A DNA stretch of 64,000 bases from Hungatella effluvii (GCF_003201875.1 NZ_QJKD01000014.1:62001-126000), one strand, 5' to 3'; numbered from the stretch's first letter, positions 51,530 through 61,468 are shown. A program made the numbers and translations. The notes: generated from the letters alone by a model not told the origin.

Positions 51530-53722
51530 TCAATCAGAGACTGTTTCCACTTCTCTGTTAAAACGCTCCGACTCCTTCTTTAAGAATTCCGGCATATCTG
51601 CTTTGCGGATACTGTATTCGTGGCTGATCTGCCCGCTGCTGCCCTTCACCACCGCTTCAAAGGTGATCCGGTCATCCCATTCACTGAACGGGTTCATATT
51701 CGAGTAATCCTCCAGCCTGGCCGTCTCCATCAGTGCCGCCACTTCTTCTTTGTCCGTAACCGTAAGCTGAGAAGTAATATCCTTATCGTAGTATCTCGAG
51801 TCGTCTTTCTCCGCCAGCTGATAGAGATCAATATCGGCCCTTATCACCTCACCCGCATCGGTCACAGTAGTCAGCCTGATGCCGCAGTCCTCCAGCAGTC
51901 CAATGGTCTTATTAAAGGACGGGTATACCGGGTAGTAGCCCCTGTCCATCACATTGTTGTATCTCCAGGAATAACCGTTCTTTTCCTTTGATTTTTCCGC
52001 CTGCACCTGTATGTCAGTCATAAACTGAATCTGGGCGATCGGGTTTTGCTGCTCCATCACGTCTGATGTCAGGCCTGCCATCTCCTCCTGATAGGTGCGG
52101 AGTATCAGATCGACGTAATCCGTCCCCTCTTTACTGCTGCCCCGTGTCACATCTCTGGTCCAGCTGTTCTGTACTACCTTGATCTTTCCGGTATTCTCCG
52201 GAGTCTGTTCCAAAACCGGATAAGCCGCCATGCGGTAATCCTGGCTGTCATAGATCTTCCTGATGAGATCGTACTCCTTATCACCGTAAACAGCATAGGA
52301 ACGGTACACTTCTCTGCCATTCTTCAGTTTAAACTTCACAGAGAAGCTGACGTAATGATCTCCATCCTCAGAATCCCACTGATACTGACGCTCCTTCTCT
52401 TTTTCCACCTGGCTGACCGCCTCTGAGACGAGAGCCAGCGCTGTGTCCATATCGGAGAGCTGCATACGGGAGAAGATGTATGTGTCGGAAGACTCGTAAT
52501 CCCAGTAATATTCATCTTCATCGTCCATTTTCGCGCTTCCGTAGTCCACCCAGTATTCCATATTCGTCAGGGAGACTGCCACGGATTCCAGATCCGACTG
52601 CTTCGGAATGTACTTGTCGTAGCCAAATAAGTCAAAGCGGAACCCACAGAATATCAGTGCCGCGGCAAGTGCACACACCGCCATGGAAATCCTGCTGGAG
52701 AACAGCTTCCGGAAATCAAAGTGGTAAATGATTTCGATTATACAGTGCGACAGCAGCAGGCCGCAGATCAGTCCAAACACCGCCCATCCGATACTGTCAT
52801 GCAGATACCAGAAGAACAGTCCACCACAGAGTGCGGAGAGGATTACAATCGGAATGCGGATAATTGGCTGGCTTACCTTAAACGCCATAGCCTTTCCGGC
52901 CGCCTCCGAACCTCTCACACGGTAAAGCAGAACTGCTGCCGCCGTTACCGCCGCGATGACGAGAATCACCGCACAGATCCTTAATACAAGGCTTCCGCTC
53001 TTCGCCCCATCCATAAATGCCGAATAGTTGCTGATATACAGCGTCAGCGCAGAGCATTTATCGATAAGCCTGTATGTAATACTGCTTCCGCCGTTATAGC
53101 TGGTCTTAAAGAATTCCTGATACAGGGCATCCAGAAGCAGGAGCAGCGCCGGAAAATACAGATGGAACACGCCGGTTCCCAGGATTCCAACCAGAATATT
53201 GCCGGTCATTACCATGGCCAGCACGGTCACGGAATACAGCATAATGAAGTGAAGCAGAAGGAAGCCAAACGCCCCCAATGCCTCTGGAACAATATCCCCG
53301 GGGACGATTCCATTCACCAGGGCAACCAGTAAGCCCAGCAGTAAATTGACCGCATATGTAGAAAACAGGATCAGCACACCGTCCAGAAAATTCACAAAAA
53401 ACAGCTTTTCACGCCTTACAGGAAGCGAGTGGTAGAAATCCACCTTTTTTCTGGAATGCAGCCAGGAAAAACTGGTCACGCCCAGGATCAGCGACAGCAG
53501 CACGATAATTACTGCTAAGAATCCATTGTTAAAGCCGAGGATCGACCGGGCGCCATACATCAGACCGTAGTACGTTTCCTCCATGTTTCTGCTGCCGCTG
53601 AGACTCAAAGCCGTAGCCACCGGCAGTGCAAAAAAGAAGGTTAAAAAGGTGAGAGCCACCGCCCAGAGGCGCCGCTTCAAGTCCTCTTTCATCAGATTAA
53701 AGAATAAGTTTTTTGATGTCAT
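51530..53722 (-). CDS. ABC transporter permease, large extracellular-domain type (DUF6449-like)
   Basis: A 730-residue ABC-2-type permease: helices between about residues 20 and 350, then a large C-terminal soluble domain (about 390-730) matching my memory of DUF6449-type permeases of Clostridia. The ATG at 53722 has GGAGG upstream and overlaps the ATPase gene by 26 bases, so the two are coupled. It belongs to an operon of GntR, ATPase and permease genes, a plan used for YtrA-regulated exporters of cell-envelope stress. The substrate is unknown. Confidence 0.85.
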   Translation of the reverse strand: MTSKNLFFNLMKEDLKRRLWAVALTFLTFFFALPVATALSLSGSRNMEETYYGLMYGARSILGFNNGFLAVIIVLLSLILGVTSFSWLHSRKKVDFYHSLPVRREKLFFVNFLDGVLILFSTYAVNLLLGLLVALVNGIVPGDIVPEALGAFGFLLLHFIMLYSVTVLAMVMTGNILVGILGTGVFHLYFPALLLLLDALYQEFFKTSYNGGSSITYRLIDKCSALTLYISNYSAFMDGAKSGSLVLRICAVILVIAAVTAAAVLLYRVRGSEAAGKAMAFKVSQPIIRIPIVILSALCGGLFFWYLHDSIGWAVFGLICGLLLSHCIIEIIYHFDFRKLFSSRISMAVCALAAALIFCGFRFDLFGYDKYIPKQSDLESVAVSLTNMEYWVDYGSAKMDDEDEYYWDYESSDTYIFSRMQLSDMDTALALVSEAVSQVEKEKERQYQWDSEDGDHYVSFSVKFKLKNGREVYRSYAVYGDKEYDLIRKIYDSQDYRMAAYPVLEQTPENTGKIKVVQNSWTRDVTRGSSKEGTDYVDLILRTYQEEMAGLTSDVMEQQNPIAQIQFMTDIQVQAEKSKEKNGYSWRYNNVMDRGYYPVYPSFNKTIGLLEDCGIRLTTVTDAGEVIRADIDLYQLAEKDDSRYYDKDITSQLTVTDKEEVAALMETARLEDYSNMNPFSEWDDRITFEAVVKGSSGQISHEYSIRKADMPEFLKKESERFNREVETVSD

Positions 53723-54596
53723 ATCCTGCCACCTCCGTCTCACTGATAAATATCTCTTCCAGGGACAATGGAATAATCTCATAAAATACCGGACTATAGG
53801 ACTCCATCACAGATTCCGCCTCTTCCCGGCTTCCTCTCACGGTGATGGTTATAAGCTTTCCTCTCCGCTCCGTCTTAAGCCGGTCGAATGCCACTAAATC
53901 ATCCGCGTCCATTCCCTCTCTCAATACGCACTGAATCTTATGAATATTGAGTTTCATATCATCCAAATCCTTGGACAGCAGGATTCCTCCCTTGTGAAGG
54001 AGTCCCACATGGTCACAGATATCCTCCAGCTCCCGCAGATTATGGGAAGCAATAATAGGAGTCAGATTCCGCTCCGATATGTCGCCTGCAAATATGCTCT
54101 TCACCGCCTGCCTCATCACAGGGTCCAGGCCGTCAAACGTCTCGTCACAGAATAAGTAATCCGTATTCGCACAGATTCCGCAGATCACAGACAGCTGCTT
54201 CTTCATACCCTTGGAAAATGTATTGACCTTTCTCCTGCCGTTTAATTCGAAACCGGACAGCAGCTTGTGAAATCTAGTCTTATCAAACTTCGGATAGACA
54301 CGTCTGTAGAACTCCATCATCTCCAGCGGAGTCGCATTGCTGAAAAAATACTGTTCATCCGATATGTAGAAGAACCGCTGCTTGACGTCCTCCCTCTCGA
54401 ATACATTCTTCCCATCGATCGTGACGCTTCCCTCATCGGGTTTTAAAACGCCGCTCATCATCCTTAAAAATGTGCTCTTCCCCGCCCCGTTCGTCCCGAT
54501 TAAACCGAACACGGAGGCGTCCTTAATCTCTGCATTAATATGATCCACGGCAATCATATCATCAAACCGTTTCGTCAGATTCTCCGCTTTTATCAC
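53697..54596 (-). CDS. ABC transporter ATP-binding protein
   Basis: A 299-residue ATPase with Walker A GTNGAGKST (about residues 34-42), Walker B in YLFCDETFDGLD and H-loop IIASHNLRELED. The signature region reads TFSKGMKKQLSV, standard for this subfamily. A ~90-residue C-terminal extension follows the ATPase core, as in ABC-2 type exporters. It overlaps the GntR gene by 35 bases and the permease gene by 26, which ties all three into one unit. Confidence 0.92.
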   Translation of the reverse strand: MIKAENLTKRFDDMIAVDHINAEIKDASVFGLIGTNGAGKSTFLRMMSGVLKPDEGSVTIDGKNVFEREDVKQRFFYISDEQYFFSNATPLEMMEFYRRVYPKFDKTRFHKLLSGFELNGRRKVNTFSKGMKKQLSVICGICANTDYLFCDETFDGLDPVMRQAVKSIFAGDISERNLTPIIASHNLRELEDICDHVGLLHKGGILLSKDLDDMKLNIHKIQCVLREGMDADDLVAFDRLKTERRGKLITITVRGSREEAESVMESYSPVFYEIIPLSLEEIFISETEVAGYDIKKLIL

Positions 54597-54987
54597 GCTG
54601 CTCTTCCTCCCTTACCATAGATTTTTGTCCCTTCCAGTCCTCGGCGACCCAGCAGTGAACCTTATCTTCCGTCACCCCTGCGTTCCTCGCCTCACCGAGC
54701 CAGCCGCCCAGCTCTTTCCGCAGCTCGCTCACCTTTAAAGCCCTGATGGAACTCGTATCCGATACGAAGCTTCCACGCCCCTTTACGGAATAAATAAAGC
54801 CGCGTCGTTCCAGTTCCGCGTAAGCCCGCTGTATCGTGTTGGGATTAATGGACAAATCCGTGGCCAGACTCCTGACCGACGGAAGCTGGCTGTCCTGTTC
54901 CAGAACACCGCATATCATCAGGTCCTGCAGTTTTTCCACGACCTGCTCGTAAATCGGTCTGCGGTCTTTGTAATCCAGCAGAATCAT
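54562..54987 (-). CDS. GntR-family regulator, YtrA type
   Basis: A 141-residue repressor with an N-terminal winged helix (SQLPSVRSLATDLSINPNTIQRAYAEL) and only a short C-terminal helical part, as in YtrA. The longer frame to 55056 is rejected; AGGAGG lies seven bases before the ATG at 54987. It overlaps the ATPase gene. It probably represses its own ABC operon through the palindrome at 55004-55015. Confidence 0.92.
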   Translation of the reverse strand: MILLDYKDRRPIYEQVVEKLQDLMICGVLEQDSQLPSVRSLATDLSINPNTIQRAYAELERRGFIYSVKGRGSFVSDTSSIRALKVSELRKELGGWLGEARNAGVTEDKVHCWVAEDWKGQKSMVREEEQRDKSGESDETV

Positions 54988-55003
54988 ATGGCACCTCCTA
55001 TAC

Positions 55004-55015
55004 TGTATTAATACA
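55004..55015. promoter_or_regulatory. Probable YtrA-type operator
   Basis: TGTATTAATACA is a perfect 12-base palindrome just downstream of the promoter -10 box, with a further TGTATTA half-site next to it on the minus strand. A bound repressor would block the start of transcription. Confidence 0.65.
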
Positions 55016-55027
55016 TCTAATACACAT

Positions 55028-55056
55028 AGTATACACAAACACCCCCGGTTTGTCAA
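55028..55056 (-). promoter_or_regulatory. Promoter of the GntR/ABC operon
   Basis: Consensus TTGACA (55056-55051), 17-base spacer, TATACT (55033-55028) on the minus strand. The -35 box lies in the loop and stem of a terminator-like hairpin. Confidence 0.85.
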
Positions 55057-55065
55057 CCGGAGGTG
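55040..55065 (-). terminator. Hairpin after the DUF4397 gene, overlapping the next promoter
   Basis: An 11-bp stem (CACCTCCGGTT with AACCGGGGGTG on the minus strand, one G-U pair) around a GACA loop, 29 bases after the DUF4397 gene stop. Only TTTG follows, so termination may be partial. Confidence 0.55.
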
Positions 55066-55093
55066 CTAAAAAAACAGTAACAGGAGTCATCCA

Positions 55094-55993
55094 TTAATTT
55101 CGTCTGTCTTCCACTATAAGAATCCTGATCGCATCCTGAGAATTGTTCCAGTTAAACACATAGAGTGTATAGGAGACATTTCCCCTGATATAGATATTGG
55201 AGGTCAGAAGCGGGCTTCCTGCAAACGCCGAGCTGTTGGAGACGGAAACCGTATAATATCCGGCCGGCAGATATCGGAAGCTGGTCACTTCGCGGTAATT
55301 CACGTTGCGGAAGGTAACCGCGCCGCCGTTCAGCGTGACGTTGACGCTGCGGTTCGTATTGGATAAGTTGCATACGCGGAAGCATCCTGTATTCGCTCCG
55401 CCGTTGCAGTTCATATCCGTGATCTCCATTAAGTCCAGACCGGTATTCGTATTGATGATGGCTACGGTAACTGCGCCGTTTAACGGTACGTTGATCTGCT
55501 TCTGGATGTAGACATAGCCGTTCTGTCCCGATACGGTGACGGTCTGCATGCCGGCGGATACGCGGCCGTACTGGCTGACCTCCGCGTTGTCCAGACCGTT
55601 TACCACCATCTGATTGTTGATGTAAATTATGAATGGATTATAACCGGCGGCGGCATTTAAGAACCGTACGACGCCGTACTGAGTGGTATTGCAGAAGTAA
55701 CAGGGAATGATCGGTCTTGGGAACACGGTGATAATCGAACCCCAGATCCCATTGTTCGGTCTCTCGGGAAACGTTGGAATTGGTCCGCCCTCTCCCGGGT
55801 TTGGCAGCGGAATCACCGGAGTCTGACTCTCGTCAAAATCTGGAATCGGCCCGCCTTCGCCTGGATTCGGCAGCGGAGCTACCGGGAAATTACTCTCGTC
55901 TTCTCCATCCGGCACCGGTCCGCCCTCGCCTGGGTTTGGCAGCGGAATCACGGGTGTATCTGCATCATTCTGCATATAAGATAAAGTGTCCAT
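55094..55993 (-). CDS. DUF4397 protein with N-terminal PNPGEGGP repeats
   Basis: A 299-residue protein. Residues 14-75 hold three proline-rich repeats with LPNPGEGGP at 18-26, 41-49 and 63-71, spaced 22-23 residues. After a hydrophobic spacer with CYFC (about 98-101), residues ~105-295 form tandem beta-sandwich units of the DUF4397 type (VRFLNAAAGYNPFIIYIN and FRVCNLSNTNRSVNVTLNG). There is no signal peptide, membrane segment or sorting motif. The family is known from surface or spore-associated proteins; export of this one is unproven. RBS GAGGGG precedes the ATG. Confidence 0.8.
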   Translation of the reverse strand: MDTLSYMQNDADTPVIPLPNPGEGGPVPDGEDESNFPVAPLPNPGEGGPIPDFDESQTPVIPLPNPGEGGPIPTFPERPNNGIWGSIITVFPRPIIPCYFCNTTQYGVVRFLNAAAGYNPFIIYINNQMVVNGLDNAEVSQYGRVSAGMQTVTVSGQNGYVYIQKQINVPLNGAVTVAIINTNTGLDLMEITDMNCNGGANTGCFRVCNLSNTNRSVNVTLNGGAVTFRNVNYREVTSFRYLPAGYYTVSVSNSSAFAGSPLLTSNIYIRGNVSYTLYVFNWNNSQDAIRILIVEDRRN

Positions 55994-56094
55994 ATTGCCC
56001 CTCTTTTATGTTTATTATACTTTAAGTTTATTCCACCTTATCTTCCCAGTGCCTGTACCGGAGCAAATTTATCTTAAATTTTACAAAATATTTT

Positions 56095-57480
56095 CTAAGA
56101 GGCCGTAACCGCGTCCTCATTCTGATTATTCCTGCCCAAAAGCCTGCGCAGACGCCCCATCACATGGCGATAGGCCGGAAGCAGAAACAGATCCGCCGCC
56201 ACCCAGGCGATGGGATTGGCAAAGCAAACAGCTGCGTATCCAAAGACCGGAACGAGACAGAATCCGACAAAGGACCGCGCCGCCATCTCACAGACTCCCG
56301 CGATGATGGCAAATTTCGAATAACCCAGTCCCTGAATCATGAATCTCACGATGTTGACGAGGGCTAATGGGAAATAGAACAGACTGTTGGCAACCAGAAA
56401 CTGCTTCGTATTCGCTAAAATCTCCACTTCCCCCGCATCCACGAACAGCAGCGCCACCACATCGCTGAAGAGATAGAGCCCGGCCAGCGCAATCACCGAA
56501 TAGACAGCCCCGATGATAATACAGGACTTGATCCCCTTGTCGATACGGTCCAGCTTTCTGGCTCCAATATTCTGGCCTCCGTAGGTAGCCATGGTAGCCC
56601 CCATGGCGTCAAAGGGGCAGCAGAAAAACATACTGATCTTTCCTCCGGCCGTGACAGATGCGACCGCCACCGACCCCAGGGAATTGACCGCTGTCTGTAA
56701 GATAACGCTTCCGATGGCTGTAATGGAATACTGAAGTCCCATGGGAATTCCCATGCCGCACAGCGTCATCATGGCATTCTTATCCGGCTTCCACTCGTCC
56801 CCCTGCATCTTTAAAATCGCAAACTTCTTTCTCATGTAGAGCAGACAGAGAACGCCGGAGACGCCCTGGGAGATCACCGTCGCCCATGCGGCTCCCGCCA
56901 CGCCCATATGCAGGACGAGAATCGTAAAGAAATCCAGGAAAATATTCATAATCGAGGAAACCAGCAGGAAGTAAAGCGGCGTGGTGCTGTCCCCCAGAGA
57001 CCGGATAATTCCGGACAGAATGTTATAAAGGTATGTAGCCGGTATTCCCAAAAATATAATAAAAATGTAGGAGTACGCCCCGTCGATAATGTCCGCCGGC
57101 GTATTCATCCAGATAAGGATATTCCGGCACAGCACACAGACCACGGCTGTCATCACGACCGCAAAGATCAGAGCCAGCCAGCCTCCGTTGGCGACAAACC
57201 GCCGGAGCGCGACCTCATTCTTCTCTCCAAACTTCTGTGCCACCGGAATTGCAAAGCCGCTGCACACACCGACGCAGAACCCGATAATCATAAAATTGAT
57301 CGAGCCGGTGGATCCCACCGCGGCCAGCGCGTTCACGCCCAGATACTTTCCAACGATAATGGTATCAACCATATTATACAGCTGCTGAAACAGCAGACCG
57401 AACAGCATGGGAATCAAAAAGCTCAATATAAGCTTCATCGGTGAGCCGGTTGTCATATCCTTTGTCTGCTTCTTTGCCAT
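56095..57480 (-). CDS. MATE family efflux transporter
   Basis: A 461-residue membrane protein with 12 helices in two bundles, of the multidrug and toxic compound extrusion family (DinF/NorM-like branch). The opening MTTGSPMKLILSFLIPMLFGLLFQQ and the block GKYLGVNALAAVGSTGSINF are typical. It probably exports cationic compounds using a sodium or proton gradient. The substrate is unknown. It stands alone with a candidate promoter at 57554-57582. Confidence 0.92.
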   Translation of the reverse strand: MAKKQTKDMTTGSPMKLILSFLIPMLFGLLFQQLYNMVDTIIVGKYLGVNALAAVGSTGSINFMIIGFCVGVCSGFAIPVAQKFGEKNEVALRRFVANGGWLALIFAVVMTAVVCVLCRNILIWMNTPADIIDGAYSYIFIIFLGIPATYLYNILSGIIRSLGDSTTPLYFLLVSSIMNIFLDFFTILVLHMGVAGAAWATVISQGVSGVLCLLYMRKKFAILKMQGDEWKPDKNAMMTLCGMGIPMGLQYSITAIGSVILQTAVNSLGSVAVASVTAGGKISMFFCCPFDAMGATMATYGGQNIGARKLDRIDKGIKSCIIIGAVYSVIALAGLYLFSDVVALLFVDAGEVEILANTKQFLVANSLFYFPLALVNIVRFMIQGLGYSKFAIIAGVCEMAARSFVGFCLVPVFGYAAVCFANPIAWVAADLFLLPAYRHVMGRLRRLLGRNNQNEDAVTAS

Positions 57481-57553
57481 CGTTTTCTGTCCTCACTTGT
57501 TTATTCAGATTTTCTGTTCACTGCACCACAAAATCATGATGCTACATCAACAT

Positions 57554-57582
57554 AATTTACACGCAGTGCGAAGAATTTGCAA
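57554..57582 (-). promoter_or_regulatory. Candidate promoter of the MATE gene
   Basis: TTGCAA (57582-57577), 17-base spacer, TAAATT with a TG extension (57559-57554) on the minus strand. Confidence 0.6.
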
Positions 57583-57690
57583 GCGATTTTTTTCCATTTT
57601 ACCCCGTATTTTCCCATTTTCGTGAAATTTATCACATTACACAAAATATCCCCCGGATCCGCCCAAAATATAGGACTTCTTTCGTGTCAA

Positions 57691-57718
57691 AAAAACGCCC
57701 GGGCATATCGCCCGGGCG
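57691..57718 (-). terminator. Terminator after pyruvate:ferredoxin oxidoreductase
   Basis: CGCCCGGGC and GCCCGGGCG arms with a 5-base loop, followed on the minus strand by a run of seven Ts. Confidence 0.92.
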
Positions 57719-57732
57719 CAGTCCTTCAAATC

Positions 57733-60700
57733 TTATTTATCACCATACAGTGTAACAAGCTTTGTCAGATAATCATATCTTTCCTTCGCATCTGCCTCGT
57801 TCTTAGCGAACAGATCAGCTGCTCTCTCAGGATTCTTCATAGCTAAGGAAGCGTAACGAACCTCGCCCTTTAAGAATTCCTGATAATCTCCTGTCGGAGC
57901 CTTGCTGTCCAGAGAGAATTTCTTCTCAGCAGCCGGGTTGAAACGGAAGTTATTCCAGTATCCACACTCAACAGCCAGTTTCTCTTCTGTCTGAGCCTTG
58001 CTCATGCCCTTCTTGATACCATGGTTGATACATGGAGCGTAAGCAATGATTAAGGACGGTCCCGGATAAGCCTCTGCCTCTGCAATGGCCTTAACGGTCT
58101 GTGCATAGTCAGCACCCATGGAGATCTGTGCTACGTATACATAGCCATAGCTCATTGCGATGCTTGCAAGGTCTTTCTTCTTAACTTCCTTACCGCCGGC
58201 AGCGAACTGTGCAACAGCGCCTGTCTTGGTAGCCTTAGAAGCCTGTCCGCCTGTGTTGGAGTAAACTTCTGTATCGTATACCATGATGTTGATATCCTTG
58301 CCGCTTGCAAGAACGTGGTCAACACCGCCGAATCCGATATCGTAAGCCCAGCCGTCACCACCGAATACCCACTGGGATTTCTTTCCTAAGAAATCTTTGT
58401 CCTTCACGATGGCTTTGCATGTCTCACAGTCACAGCCTTCTAATGCAGCAACTAACTTATCGGTTGCAACACCGTTGGTTGCGCCGCATGTAAAGGTATC
58501 TAAATATTCCTTGCATGCTGCTTTTACTTCCTCAGAAGCTGCTTCAGAGTTCATAACGGACTCAACTTTTGCCTTTAAGCCGTCTCTGATCGCGTTCTGA
58601 GCTAATAACATACCGTAACCGAACTCAGCGTTATCCTCGAATAAGGAGTTGGACCATGCAGGACCCTGTCCCTTTTCGTTTACTGTGTAAGGTGTGGACG
58701 GTGAAGAGTTGCCCCAGATAGAAGAACATCCGGTTGCGTTAGCGATGTACATTCTGTCACCGAATAACTGGGTAATTAATTTTGCGTAAGGAGTCTCGCC
58801 ACAGCCCGCACATGCGCCTGAGAATTCAAGTAATGGCTGTTTGAACTGGCTTCCCTTAACGGTGGTAGGTTTAAATTTGTCGATAACTTCCTGCTTGATC
58901 GGAAGAGTCTGACCGAAGTCATATACCTTCTGAGATTCAGCGTAGTTTGCTTCCATGTTGACCATGGTAAGAGCCTTCTCGCCCTTCTTGCCAGGACATA
59001 CGTTCGCACAGGAGCCGCATCCGGTACAGTCAAGAGCGGATACTGTCATGGAGAACTTGTAGCCAGGCATGCCTGTCATATCAAGCATCTTTGTTCCTTC
59101 TGGAGCCTGTGCAGCCTCTTCAGCTGTCATGGCAACCGGACGGATTACTGCATGAGGACAAACGTATGCACAGAAGTTACACTGGATACAGTTGTCTGGA
59201 TTCCAGTTAGGAATATTTACAGCGATACCACGTTTCTCATACGCGGAAGAACCGGATGGTGTGGAACCGTCTACATACTCTGTAAATGCGGATACTGGCA
59301 GGGAATCGCCCTCCTGAGCGCTGACCTTAGCCTGAATGTTGTTAACGAAGTCTACAACATCCTTGCGGCCGCTGGCTGCGTGAGTCATGTCAAGGCCTTC
59401 GTCTGTGCAGGACTTCCAGCTCTCCGGAACCTCTACCTTAACAACGCCCTTGGCGCCTGCGTCGATAGCTGCCCAGTTCTTCATAACAACGTCTTCGCCC
59501 TTACGTCCGTAGGTAGCCTTTGCAGCTGCCTTCATCAGTTCGTTTGCCTTCTCAGCAGGAATGATTCCTGTCAGCTCGAAGAATGCGGACTGTAAGATCG
59601 TGTTGATTCGTGTCGGGCCCATGCCTGTCTCGATACCGATCTTCACACCGTCGATGGTGTAGAAGTTGATGTTGTGGTCAGCGATAAACTGCTTAACCTG
59701 TCCCGGTAAATGTTTCTCAAGGCCTTCTGCATCCCATGGGCAGTTCAGTAAGAAGGTACCGCCGTCAACCAATTCCTGAACCATGTTGTACTTGCGTACA
59801 TAGGACGGATTGTGACATGCTACGAAGTTTGCCTTATGAATTAAATAGGTAGATTTGATCGGTGTATGTCCGAAACGTAAGTGGGACATGGTAACGCCGC
59901 CGGACTTCTTGGAGTCATAATCAAAGTAAGCCTGAGCGTACATATCTGTGTTGTCACCGATGATCTTGATGGAGTTCTTGTTAGCACCTACCGTACCGTC
60001 GGCGCCAAGACCCCAGAACTTACAGTTGGTTGTTCCTTCTGGAGTAGTAACCAGCGGAGCACCTGTCTCAAGAGATAAATGAGTAACATCATCGATAATG
60101 CCGATGGTAAAAGGTGTCTTTGTCTCGTTATCGAATACAGCAACGATCTGAGCCGGTGTTGTATCCTTGGAGCCTAAGCCGTAACGTCCGGTTAATATCT
60201 TAACCTGATCGAACTTGGTTCCTCTTAAAGCTGCCACTACGTCTAAGTATAACGGCTCGCCAAGGGATCCAGGCTCTTTTGTTCTGTCTAATACGGAAAT
60301 CGTCTTAACAGTATCCGGGATTGCTTCAACAAGAGCGTCTGCGCAGAATGGTCTGTAAAGACGAACTTTAACAACACCAACCTTATGTCCCCGTGCTACC
60401 ATGTAGTCGATGGTCTCTTCGATTGTATCGTTTACGGAACCCATGGATACGATTACGTGCTCTGCATCCGGAGCGCCGTAGTAGTTGAACAGCTTATAAT
60501 CGGTACCGATCTTAGCATTGACCTTGTCCATGTATTTCTGAACGATAGCCGGTAATGCTTCGTAATATGGATTACATGCTTCTCTTGCCTGGAAGAAGAT
60601 ATCCGGGTTCTGAGCAGAACCTCTCTGGCAGGGATGGTTTGGATTTAATGCATGACGACGGAACTCGTCCACTGAGTCCATGTCAACCATCTCTTTTAAA

Positions 60701-61269
60701 TCTTCGTAATCCCAGGTCTCCACCTTCTGGATCTCATGAGATGTACGGAAACCGTCAAAGAAGTTGATGAACGGAACTTTTCCTTCAAGAGCTGCCATAT
60801 GTGCAACAGGAGTTAAATCCATAACTTCCTGAACGCTGGATTCGCATAACATTGCGCAGCCGGTCTGACGGCATGCGTATACGTCGGAGTGGTCACCAAA
60901 GATTGATAAAGCATGGCTTGCAACTGCACGTGCGGAAACGTTGAATACACCCGGTAACTGCTCGCCTGCGATTTTATAAAGGTTCGGGATCATTAATAAC
61001 AGACCCTGGGATGCGGTGTAGGTGGTGGTCAGCGCACCTGCAGATAAGGATCCGTGAACAGCACCTGCTGCACCTGCCTCAGACTGCATCTCTGTAATCT
61101 GTACTGTATGACCGAAGATATTGGTTCTTCCGTCGGTTGCCCATTCATCTGAAGCTTCCGCCATAGGTGAGGATGGGGTAATCGGATAGATAGCCGCTAC
61201 ATCAGTAAATGCGTAAGATGCATGTGCTGCTGCGTGGTTTCCATCCATGGTTTTCATTTTTCTTGCCAT
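57733..61269 (-). CDS. nifJ: Pyruvate:ferredoxin (flavodoxin) oxidoreductase
   Basis: A 1178-residue one-piece enzyme that converts pyruvate and CoA to acetyl-CoA, CO2 and reduced ferredoxin, the central step of clostridial fermentation. Domains in order: the pyrimidine-binding domain at the N-terminus (MDGNHAAAHASYAFTDV), domain II, the gamma domain, a double [4Fe-4S] insert (CIQCNFCAYVCPHA near residue 695, CTGCGSCANVCPG near 750), and the TPP domain with GDGWAYDIGFGG and a further cluster motif CAGCGETPYAKL. The length matches the family (~1170). RBS AGGAGG precedes the ATG. Confidence 0.96.
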   Translation of the reverse strand: MARKMKTMDGNHAAAHASYAFTDVAAIYPITPSSPMAEASDEWATDGRTNIFGHTVQITEMQSEAGAAGAVHGSLSAGALTTTYTASQGLLLMIPNLYKIAGEQLPGVFNVSARAVASHALSIFGDHSDVYACRQTGCAMLCESSVQEVMDLTPVAHMAALEGKVPFINFFDGFRTSHEIQKVETWDYEDLKEMVDMDSVDEFRRHALNPNHPCQRGSAQNPDIFFQAREACNPYYEALPAIVQKYMDKVNAKIGTDYKLFNYYGAPDAEHVIVSMGSVNDTIEETIDYMVARGHKVGVVKVRLYRPFCADALVEAIPDTVKTISVLDRTKEPGSLGEPLYLDVVAALRGTKFDQVKILTGRYGLGSKDTTPAQIVAVFDNETKTPFTIGIIDDVTHLSLETGAPLVTTPEGTTNCKFWGLGADGTVGANKNSIKIIGDNTDMYAQAYFDYDSKKSGGVTMSHLRFGHTPIKSTYLIHKANFVACHNPSYVRKYNMVQELVDGGTFLLNCPWDAEGLEKHLPGQVKQFIADHNINFYTIDGVKIGIETGMGPTRINTILQSAFFELTGIIPAEKANELMKAAAKATYGRKGEDVVMKNWAAIDAGAKGVVKVEVPESWKSCTDEGLDMTHAASGRKDVVDFVNNIQAKVSAQEGDSLPVSAFTEYVDGSTPSGSSAYEKRGIAVNIPNWNPDNCIQCNFCAYVCPHAVIRPVAMTAEEAAQAPEGTKMLDMTGMPGYKFSMTVSALDCTGCGSCANVCPGKKGEKALTMVNMEANYAESQKVYDFGQTLPIKQEVIDKFKPTTVKGSQFKQPLLEFSGACAGCGETPYAKLITQLFGDRMYIANATGCSSIWGNSSPSTPYTVNEKGQGPAWSNSLFEDNAEFGYGMLLAQNAIRDGLKAKVESVMNSEAASEEVKAACKEYLDTFTCGATNGVATDKLVAALEGCDCETCKAIVKDKDFLGKKSQWVFGGDGWAYDIGFGGVDHVLASGKDINIMVYDTEVYSNTGGQASKATKTGAVAQFAAGGKEVKKKDLASIAMSYGYVYVAQISMGADYAQTVKAIAEAEAYPGPSLIIAYAPCINHGIKKGMSKAQTEEKLAVECGYWNNFRFNPAAEKKFSLDSKAPTGDYQEFLKGEVRYASLAMKNPERAADLFAKNEADAKERYDYLTKLVTLYGDK

Positions 61270-61338
61270 TTTGATTTCCTCCTACAAATGTGAATATTGT
61301 ATAGTTTGGTTCCCCGAAGGGATAGTGACCTGTTTACT

Positions 61339-61366
61339 ATTATAACAATTATTTAACAAATTGCAA
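61339..61366 (-). promoter_or_regulatory. Promoter of pyruvate:ferredoxin oxidoreductase
   Basis: TTGCAA (61366-61361), 16-base spacer, TATAAT (61344-61339) on the minus strand, about 70 bases before the ATG. Confidence 0.72.
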
Positions 61367-61468
61367 ATAAGAAAAATGGAAAATTACGTACTATTTTAGG
61401 AACAATTCCGCGAAACACCGGGAACTGCCCGCTGCAGGCGGCCGCCTGTCGTTTTTAGGCCAAGAAAA

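Noticed and set aside
55775..55954. CRISPR-like repeats
   Set aside because: The repeats are in frame inside a gene and encode a proline-rich protein repeat; spacers are not unique sequences.
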